The notes under the pieces were generated by a model that worked only from the letters and a program-made list of their open reading frames with translations, was not told the DNA's origin and searched no databases. A DNA stretch of 5,824 nucleotides from Planctomycetota bacterium (GTDB lineage: Bacteria; Planctomycetota; Phycisphaerae; SM23-33): positions 1 to 5,824 of the forward strand of contig QNCB01000096.1 in NCBI GenBank assembly GCA_003644335.1, read 5' to 3'. Of the stretch, positions 1-4,655 are shown in pieces (position 1 is the stretch's first letter; every line of letters starts with the position of its first letter). Made by a program: the position numbers and the translations under genes.

Positions 1-495
1 CAGCCTGGCTGTCGCCTGGGCGGTTATTTGATAGATCGCCAGGCCCATGCCCAGCAGGAAACCAGCCACGGCTGCTGATATGCTGAAGCTCCCCGCCAGC
101 AACACATAGCCAGCCTCGAGCACCGCAGCCAAACCAAGCCCGGCCAACATGGACAAGGCAAGGTATTCCTCGGCGATGTAATAATTCGGGCTGCCCGCTG
201 CGACGAGTTGCCTGCGAAGGAACGCCTTGGCTTGGGGAAAGTTCAACCTATATGCCAGCGACAGCAGAATCAGCAGCACCGGGCCAAGCAGCGGATTTTC
301 GAAAACCGTTTTGCGATCGGTATGGCCTGTCGCGATGGCGGAGACCCGCTGCGGCGATAGACGAACCTCGCCGGGCTGGCCAAACACGCACACCACCAGC
401 AGAAACACCGCTGTGAACGCGCCGGCTGATATCACCCAGTCCCACACCCCAGCAGACCAAAACGCCCAGGCCAAAATGTCTATCGACTCAACCAT
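1..495 (-). CDS. TadB/TadC-like type II secretion F-family membrane protein, N-terminal part (partial)
   Basis: An open frame of 165 codons reads from the ATG at 495-493 to the window edge with no stop. The product has hydrophobic segments at about residues 20-40, 68-84, 111-135 and 138-158. Between the second and third is a basic amphipathic stretch (FLRRQLVAAGSPNYYIAEEYLAL, residues 92-114). That pattern, LRR..L..AGSP followed by an acidic EE and a membrane helix, resembles the region preceding the GspF domain in TadB/TadC proteins, the inner-membrane platform of Tad (Flp) pili. The GspF domain itself would lie beyond the left edge, so the assignment rests on the N-terminal half only. AGAGGA (510-505) precedes both the ATG (9-nt spacer) and an adjacent in-frame GTG at 498-496 (6-nt spacer), so the start could be one codon earlier. 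An in-frame TAG lies a few codons upstream. It is transcribed away from the rest of the window. It could instead be another polytopic membrane protein. Confidence 0.68.
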   Translation of the reverse strand, partial: MVESIDILAWAFWSAGVWDWVISAGAFTAVFLLVVCVFGQPGEVRLSPQRVSAIATGHTDRKTVFENPLLGPVLLILLSLAYRLNFPQAKAFLRRQLVAAGSPNYYIAEEYLALSMLAGLGLAAVLEAGYVLLAGSFSISAAVAGFLLGMGLAIYQITAQATARL

Positions 496-521
496 CACCG
501 AAAATCCTCTACAAGCTGTCT

Positions 522-550
522 ATACTACGGATGGCAGGGGGGGTTTGCAA
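522..550 (-). promoter_or_regulatory. weak sigma-70-like promoter candidate for the Tad F-like gene
   Basis: On the minus strand, TTGCAA (550-545) is followed after 17 nt by TAGTAT (527-522). Each box matches 4 of 6 consensus positions. Spacing and position, about 27 nt before the start codon, are reasonable, but the match is weak and the spacer contains a C8 run. It is an inference only. Confidence 0.22.
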
Positions 551-631
551 GCTGTGGAACCCAGCTGGGCGAAAAACAAACACTTTCGACAAAACACGCT
601 GCACGGTATGCTACGTCGAAATTGTTTGAAA

Positions 632-637
632 TACAAT
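632..637 (+). promoter_or_regulatory. candidate -10 box for the CE7 esterase gene
   Basis: TACAAT matches 5 of 6 positions of the sigma-70 -10 consensus and lies about 50 nt before the esterase start. No convincing -35 box sits 16-18 nt upstream. The hexamer overlaps a small inverted repeat, ATTGT (621-625) / ACAAT (633-637), which could be an operator or chance. Confidence 0.25.
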
Positions 638-645
638 CCACCAAA

Positions 646-671
646 CCGCAGCTAAAGACCGAAGCTAAAAA
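646..671 (+). repeat. tandem 13-bp direct repeat in the esterase leader
   Basis: CCGCAGCTAAAGA (646-658) is followed immediately by CCGAAGCTAAAAA (659-671), with 11 of 13 positions identical. The second copy ends 4 nt before the GGAG ribosome binding site (676-679). The role is unknown. It may be a recent small duplication or a paired binding site. Confidence 0.6.
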
Positions 672-686
672 ATCTGGAGACGCACA

Positions 687-1649
687 ATGCCGCTAATCGA
701 TATGCCACTTGAGGAGCTTAAAACCTATCAGGGCCTGAACCCCAAGCCCGCGGACTTTGACAAGTTTTGGGACGATAGCCTTGCTGAAATGCGGGCGGTA
801 GACCCCAATATGGAGCTTGTCCCAGCGGGGTTTCAGACGCCCCAGGCCGAGTGTCTGGATATGTATTTCACCGGCGTCGGCGGGGCGCGGATACACGCCA
901 AGCTAGCCAGGCCTCGCCAGGCCAGCGACGAGCCACACCCAGCCTTGCTGATATTCCATGGCTACAGCGGCAACGCGGGCGACTGGGCTGGACTGCTGGC
1001 CCATGTAGCTGCGGGATACACCGTCGCTGCGTTGGACTGCCGAGGTCAGGGCGGGCAGAGCGAAGATGTAGGCGGCGTGAAGGGTACGACCCTGCGGGGA
1101 CACCTTATTCGTGGCCTGGACGGCCCGCCGGAACAAATGGTCTTCCGCAATATATTCCTGGACACCGCACAGCTGGCGAAGATCGTCATGGACATGCCCG
1201 GCGTGGACGAAGCCCGTGTGGGAGCGACTGGCGGCAGTCAGGGTGGCGGGCTGACGCTGGCATGTGCTGCACTGGAGCCTGGGATAAAACTCGCTGCAGC
1301 GAAATGTCCGTTCTTGTGTGATTATAAACGCGTCTGGGAAATGGACCTAGCCAAGGATGCCTATTACGAACTGAAATACTACTTCCGCTCGTTCGACCCG
1401 CAGCACAAACGAGAAGACGAGATTTTTGAGAAGCTGGGCTATATCGACAACCAGCACCTCGCCGGGCGGATAAAGGCTGAGGTTCTTATGTTCACGGGCC
1501 TGATGGATACCGTCTGCCCGCCGAGCAGCCAATTTGCCGCCTACAACAAAATTACCTCCAACAAGTCGATGGAGATTTTCCCCGACTTTGGGCACGAAGG
1601 CCTGCCCGGCAGCGGTGATATGATATTCCAGTTCCTGGCCAGGCTTTGA
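687..1649 (+). CDS. CE7-family acetyl xylan esterase / cephalosporin-C deacetylase
   Basis: This 320-residue alpha/beta hydrolase removes acetyl groups from small acetylated sugars and xylo-oligosaccharides. CE7 enzymes also deacetylate cephalosporin C. The start MPLIDMPLEELKTYQG is typical of the family, as is the length of about 320 residues. Visible motifs are HGYSG (91-95, oxyanion region), the CE7 hallmark RGQGGQSED (119-127), the nucleophile elbow GGSQGG (Ser184), LMDTVCPP (Asp274) and FGHEG (His303). Together these complete a Ser-Asp-His triad in the family order. There is no signal peptide, so it should act in the cytoplasm on imported substrates. GGAG at 676-679 sits 7 nt before the ATG, and an in-frame TAA at 666-668 limits extension. 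The 10-mer AATCTGGAGA around this ribosome binding site recurs exactly before the FlgI-like gene. The next gene, acetate kinase, could use the released acetate. The family call is firm, but the true substrate cannot be read from sequence. Confidence 0.93.
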   Translation: MPLIDMPLEELKTYQGLNPKPADFDKFWDDSLAEMRAVDPNMELVPAGFQTPQAECLDMYFTGVGGARIHAKLARPRQASDEPHPALLIFHGYSGNAGDWAGLLAHVAAGYTVAALDCRGQGGQSEDVGGVKGTTLRGHLIRGLDGPPEQMVFRNIFLDTAQLAKIVMDMPGVDEARVGATGGSQGGGLTLACAALEPGIKLAAAKCPFLCDYKRVWEMDLAKDAYYELKYYFRSFDPQHKREDEIFEKLGYIDNQHLAGRIKAEVLMFTGLMDTVCPPSSQFAAYNKITSNKSMEIFPDFGHEGLPGSGDMIFQFLARL

Positions 1650-1668
1650 GCTGGCCGACCCTACCTGC

Positions 1669-1697
1669 TTGACATACAGGGGTGTTTGTCGTAGAAG
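1669..1697 (+). promoter_or_regulatory. candidate sigma-70 promoter for ackA
   Basis: TTGACA (1669-1674) is a perfect -35 box. After 17 nt comes TAGAAG (1692-1697), which matches 4 of 6 positions of the -10 consensus. It lies just after the esterase stop codon. Initiation here would give ackA a 5' leader of about 100 nt containing the whole heptamer hairpin array (1714-1785). Only sequence similarity supports it. Confidence 0.4.
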
Positions 1698-1713
1698 GGT
1701 TGCAGAGATAAAA

Positions 1714-1785
1714 AGTAATCAGTATCCAGGAGTCAGTATTCAGGACTCCTGACTACTGACTACTGACTCCTGGCTCCTGAATCCT
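1714..1785 (+). repeat. heptamer tandem-repeat array with strand switch (hairpin-forming)
   Basis: The right half is six contiguous 7-bp units: GACTCCT, GACTACT, GACTACT, GACTCCT, GGCTCCT and GAATCCT (1744-1785). The left half is built of reverse-complement units: AGTAATC, AGTATCC, AGGAGTC and AGTATTC (1714-1741). The array therefore reverses orientation at about 1742. The halves pair in a perfect 13-bp stem, CCAGGAGTCAGTA (1726-1738) with TACTGACTCCTGG (1761-1773), leaving a 22-nt loop. A second 8-bp pairing, 1738-1745 with 1775-1782, crosses the first and ends 2 nt before a T6 run (1785-1790). The array ends just before the ackA ribosome binding site. Heptameric short tandem repeats of this general kind are known between genes in some bacteria, such as the STRR sequences of cyanobacteria. 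No transposase is associated. Confidence 0.85.
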
Positions 1786-1802
1786 TTTTTACGAGGTGTT
1801 TT

Positions 1803-3005
1803 ATGAAGGTTTTTGTCGTCAATTGTGGTAGTAGTTCGATTAAGTATCAGTTGTTCAGCATGACCACCGAGAAAGTGTTGGCTAAGGGTGTTGTCGAGCG
1901 GGTCGGTACGGGCGACGCACTGTTCAAGTTCGAGGGCGAGAAGACCAAGCTCAAGACTTCGGTCAAGGCGAAGGATCATACCGCAGCTATGCAGATTATC
2001 CTGGCCAAGTTGGCAGACCCGGACATCGGCGTGCTGAACAGTATCGACGAGATCGAGGGCGTAGGCCATCGTGTGGTGCACGGGGGCGAGGACGCGACGG
2101 CTTCCTGCCGAATCGACGAGAAAATTATCGAGATTATCTGCAAGAACGCCCAGTTGGCTCCGCTGCACAATCCACCGAACCTCATGGGTATCGAGGCAGC
2201 CATGGCTGCGATGCCTGCTGTGCCTCACGTGGCGGTGTTTGACACAGCTTTCCTGTCCACCATGCCTCCCAAGGCCCACCGCTATGCTGTGCCCGCTGAG
2301 TGGTACACCAAGCACGGCGTGCGGCGGTACGGCTTTCACGGCACAAGTCATCGCTACGTAACCCGCCGGGCTGCGAGCCTGCTTGGCAAGAGCGTCGACA
2401 CGATCAACCTTATCACCTGCCATCTGGGCAATGGCTGTTCGATGACGGCTGTACACAACGGCCTGGCTATCGACCACTCCATGGGCATGACGCCGTTGGA
2501 GGGGCTGGTTATGGGTACTCGCAGCGGCGACGTAGACCCAGCCGTGCCGCTGTATATGGTTGGCAGGGGCATGACCGCCAAAGAGGTGGACACAGTCATG
2601 AACAAGAAGGCGGGCCTGCTTGGCCTGAGCGGGCTGAGCAACGACATGCGCGACCTGTTGGGGCATCGCGACCGCGGCGAAAAAAGTGCCGAACTGGCTA
2701 TCGACATGTTCGTTTATCGTATCGTGAAATACATCGGCGCGTATTTCGCCATTCTCCCAGCTATCGACGCGATTGTGTTCACCGGCGGGATTGGCGAGAA
2801 CTCTCTGCCGGTGCGACAGATGATCTGCCAGCAGCTCCAGCGATTCGGTGTTATCTATGACGACGCGCGAAATCAGACGACCGTCGGCGGCAAGCGGGGC
2901 ACGATTACCGCCAACGGCTCGAAACTGCCAGTGTGGATTATCCCGACGAACGAGGAGTTGATGATAGCCCGGGACACCCAGCGGATAGTTACGGCAGGCC
3001 ACTAA
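1803..3005 (+). CDS. ackA: acetate kinase
   Basis: AckA catalyses reversible phosphoryl transfer between ATP plus acetate and ADP plus acetyl phosphate in the cytoplasm. It provides either substrate-level ATP or, in reverse, acetate activation. The 400-residue length is normal and the whole ASKHA-fold signature set is present: NCGSSSIKYQL (7-17, Asn7), GHRVVHGGE (88-96, Arg90), FDTAF (Asp147), RRYGFHGTSHRYV (His179), CHLGNG (His207), MGTRSGDVDP (Arg240), the nucleotide-binding VFTGGIGENS (325-334) and PTNEE (Glu384). No key residue appears to be missing. GAGG (1793-1796) sits 6 nt before the ATG, directly after the heptamer array and a T6 run. A good -35 box at 1669 suggests its own promoter. 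No phosphotransacetylase gene is visible beside it. The upstream CE7 deacetylase would supply acetate, which suggests a functional pairing but does not prove one. No terminator is evident after the stop. Confidence 0.97.
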   Translation: MKVFVVNCGSSSIKYQLFSMTTEKVLAKGVVERVGTGDALFKFEGEKTKLKTSVKAKDHTAAMQIILAKLADPDIGVLNSIDEIEGVGHRVVHGGEDATASCRIDEKIIEIICKNAQLAPLHNPPNLMGIEAAMAAMPAVPHVAVFDTAFLSTMPPKAHRYAVPAEWYTKHGVRRYGFHGTSHRYVTRRAASLLGKSVDTINLITCHLGNGCSMTAVHNGLAIDHSMGMTPLEGLVMGTRSGDVDPAVPLYMVGRGMTAKEVDTVMNKKAGLLGLSGLSNDMRDLLGHRDRGEKSAELAIDMFVYRIVKYIGAYFAILPAIDAIVFTGGIGENSLPVRQMICQQLQRFGVIYDDARNQTTVGGKRGTITANGSKLPVWIIPTNEELMIARDTQRIVTAGH

Positions 3006-3040
3006 AAACTTGTGCTGCAAGGCCAAAGGGAAGATAATGG

Positions 3041-3120
3041 CTGGTTGACCGGTTAACTGGTTGATTAGTTGACTGGGAAAAGATTACAAAACCGGAAACC
3101 CGTGAACCAGTCAACCAATC
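3041..3120 (+). repeat. octamer repeat array with strand switch (hairpin-forming)
   Basis: Consecutive 8-bp units CTGGTTGA, CCGGTTAA, CTGGTTGA and TTAGTTGA, then CTGG, run from 3041 to 3076. After a 30-nt spacer the reverse-complement version appears (GTGAACCA, GTCAACCA, AATC region, 3102-3120). GATTAGTTGACTGG (3063-3076) pairs with CCAGTCAACCAATC (3107-3120) over 14 positions with a single A-C mismatch (3067/3116). The right arm ends 4 nt before the GGAG ribosome binding site of the LysM gene. It has the same design as the heptamer array in the previous gap but a different unit. Several units contain TTGAC, which mimics a -35 box, though no good -10 box follows at proper spacing. Confidence 0.82.
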
Positions 3121-3136
3121 GAATGGAGTTATTGCG

Positions 3137-4420
3137 ATGAGTAAAGATTATAAAATCGGCATTGTTGTCGGGTTGTTGATCCTGGTTGTTGGCGTGACCT
3201 ACTACTCCGTTACAGGGCGGAAGGATCAGCCAACCGAGCCGCAGGCTGTCCAGGAAGAACAGGCTGACAACCAGACTATTGTGGACGCCGGGCCCGCTGA
3301 TATGCCTGCTGGGCCTATCGAGGTAGCTTCCCCGGTGGACGCCGGGGGCGGGCCTGAAGAAGCAGCCAAGGAGTGGGGCAAGAAATGGAACATGCCCAAA
3401 GATCAGCCTGGCGAGAAAACCGCGACCAAGGCTGACGACGCTGCCCGGGCGGTGGTAAAGCTCTCGCCGGTAACCAGGCAGGACGACGCCCAGGCCCAGG
3501 TCAAAGTTCTCCCCGCAAAAACACCCGCCGAGCCAGGCCGAGGTGAAACCAGTTACGCCTCGGAAAAGCAAGGCTCGGGCGACACCGACGGGAGCTACTT
3601 CAAGCTTGACTCCGACGCCCCGGCAGCTATGGCTGAGGAGGCGCCCCCGGCGGCGCCGGTTTCGTATCAGCCCCAGCGGGTGGTGTATCGCGGCAAGGAT
3701 ACTTATGTAGTTCAGCCAAACGATTCGCTGTACAAAATCGCGGAAAAAGTCTACGGCCCAGCTATGGGCAGCAAGTGGCGACTGATCCGCCAAGCCAATC
3801 CGGACGTGGACCCAGCGACGCTTTCGGTCGGCACGAAGCTGCGGATTCCGCCGCTGCCAGCTGACAAGCCTGCCCCGCCAGCAACGCCAAAGCCGGTCGG
3901 CCTGACCTCGACTGCGACGGGCCAACGGACTTATATTGTTTCCAAGGGCGACCGGGCGGGACTTTGGGGCATCGCGAAAAAAGTGTACGGCCAGGGCAAG
4001 GGCTACCAATATGTGCTGATACAAAAAGCCAATCCGAAGATAGACCCGCGCCGGCTGCGGGCTGGGATGAAGCTGATTATTCCGCCCCTGCCAGCAGCCA
4101 CCGCCCCGAGCGGCACGGGCACGAGCGTGTATCGCGGCGGCACTCAGGCCAGCTCGGGCCGACGGACGTATGTGGTCAAACGCAACGACACCATCTGGGG
4201 CATCGCGCAGATAATGTATGGCGACGGCAAATACGCCAAGCTCATCATCGACGCCAACCCGAAGATAGACCCGTCGCGCCTCAAGCCAGGCCAAAAGCTG
4301 ACCCTGCCCCCAAGCCCAAAACCAAGGCCCGCCACCACCCGCAAAAAGCCCAGGCCAGCTCGCCCCGCCAGACCCACCGCCCCGCCACCAGGGCCAGGCG
4401 AACCAGACTTCGGACCGTAA
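3137..4420 (+). CDS. membrane-anchored protein with three LysM domains
   Basis: This 427-residue protein probably binds peptidoglycan from the periplasmic side of the inner membrane. A short N-terminus precedes one transmembrane helix (about 6-25, KIGIVVGLLILVVGVTYYSV) without a cleavage site. A Pro/Ala/acid-rich, probably disordered linker follows (about 26-187). Three LysM domains come next, at about 188-239 (TYVVQPNDSLYKIAEKVYG), 264-316 (TYIVSKGDRAGLWGIAKKVYG, with a two-residue insertion in the usual GDTLWGI core) and 343-391 (TYVVKRNDTIWGIAQIMYG). Each contains ANP followed by a (V/I)DP motif and ends in IPP or LPP. A basic Pro/Arg-rich tail (392-427) closes the protein. No catalytic domain is visible, so it is likely a structural or anchoring factor. 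GGAG (3125-3128) lies 8 nt before the ATG. The next gene encodes a P-ring-like lipoprotein, and the two may form one envelope unit. LysM could also bind other N-acetylglucosamine polymers. Confidence 0.9.
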   Translation: MSKDYKIGIVVGLLILVVGVTYYSVTGRKDQPTEPQAVQEEQADNQTIVDAGPADMPAGPIEVASPVDAGGGPEEAAKEWGKKWNMPKDQPGEKTATKADDAARAVVKLSPVTRQDDAQAQVKVLPAKTPAEPGRGETSYASEKQGSGDTDGSYFKLDSDAPAAMAEEAPPAAPVSYQPQRVVYRGKDTYVVQPNDSLYKIAEKVYGPAMGSKWRLIRQANPDVDPATLSVGTKLRIPPLPADKPAPPATPKPVGLTSTATGQRTYIVSKGDRAGLWGIAKKVYGQGKGYQYVLIQKANPKIDPRRLRAGMKLIIPPLPAATAPSGTGTSVYRGGTQASSGRRTYVVKRNDTIWGIAQIMYGDGKYAKLIIDANPKIDPSRLKPGQKLTLPPSPKPRPATTRKKPRPARPARPTAPPPGPGEPDFGP

Positions 4421-4430
4421 ATTTTACAGC

Positions 4431-4516
4431 GAATTCGAAATCCGAAATCCGAAACAAATTCGAAATTCTAATATCGAAATTCTAAACAAATCTGAAAACC
4501 AAATTTCGAAACAAAT
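4431..4516 (+). repeat. AT-rich degenerate repeat block (CGAAAT / AAACAAAT words)
   Basis: Just after the LysM gene stop the sequence becomes strongly A-rich and repetitive. CGAAATC occurs in tandem with the heptamer frame around 4436-4449. CGAAATTCTAA is repeated exactly at 4461-4471 and 4475-4485. AAACAAAT occurs at 4452-4459, 4484-4491 and 4509-4516. TTCGAA occurs at 4434-4439, 4459-4464 and 4505-4510. No gene is seen here. The block resembles low-complexity CGAAATCC-type repeats that often follow genes in planctomycete genomes, a recollection and not a search result. Confidence 0.75.
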
Positions 4517-4554
4517 CCACAGTCAGCCCATAATCAGTAGATGGGATGGATAGA

Positions 4555-4571
4555 CAGCTCCGACGGAGCTG
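4555..4571 (+). other. compact GC-rich hairpin upstream of the FlgI-like gene
   Basis: CAGCTCC (4555-4561) and GGAGCTG (4565-4571) form a perfect 7-bp stem around the loop GAC, followed by A6 on the plus strand. It lacks a downstream U-run on either strand, so it is not a standard terminator. It has the size and shape of a REP-type palindromic unit or an RNA leader stem. Confidence 0.6.
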
Positions 4572-4584
4572 AAAAAAGCGGATT

Positions 4585-4599
4585 GATATTCTGAATATC
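4585..4599 (+). other. second small hairpin in the FlgI-like gene leader
   Basis: GATATT (4585-4590) and AATATC (4594-4599) form a perfect 6-bp AT-rich stem around the loop CTG, 13 nt after the GC-rich hairpin. It matches no riboswitch I recognise. The rest of the gap to 4655 shows no gene or clear promoter. Confidence 0.45.
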
Positions 4600-4655
4600 C
4601 ACGGCACTGGCGATGAGGGGTAGTTTACTGGCTGGTTTTGAATCTGGAGAAACGT

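Noticed and set aside
227..655. 142-codon plus-strand frame in the divergent region
   Set aside because: It overlaps the Tad F-like membrane protein on the other strand, has no ribosome binding site or recognisable domain, and the opposite frame has sensible membrane helices.
1636..1657. Inverted repeat GGCCAG/CTGGCC around the esterase stop codon as a terminator
   Set aside because: The stem is only 6 bp with an 8-nt loop and no T-run follows. The bases are partly coding.
1738..1790. Intrinsic terminator formed by the heptamer array and the T6 run
   Set aside because: The strong 13-bp stem ends 11 nt before the T-run, and the 8-bp stem that abuts it has a loop of about 29 nt. Termination is possible but the geometry is not canonical, so it is kept as a repeat and a finding.
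1740..3026. 428-codon open frame on the minus strand across ackA
   Set aside because: It lies wholly antisense to a gene with complete acetate kinase motifs, its sequence is His/Arg-rich with no recognisable domain, and its start lies in the following gap. It is a by-product of codon bias.
1714..3120. CRISPR array
   Set aside because: The repeats are 7-8 bp units without regular spacers of 30-40 bp, and no cas gene is present.
3065..4294. 409-codon open frame on the minus strand across the LysM gene
   Set aside because: It is antisense to three clear LysM domains, and its composition and lack of domains fit a shadow frame.
4541..4594. Possible 17-codon ORF (MGWIDSSDGAEKSGLIF) spanning the hairpin before the FlgI-like gene
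   Set aside because: No ribosome binding site precedes it, and a frame of this length is expected by chance. It could only be revived by ribosome profiling or conservation.
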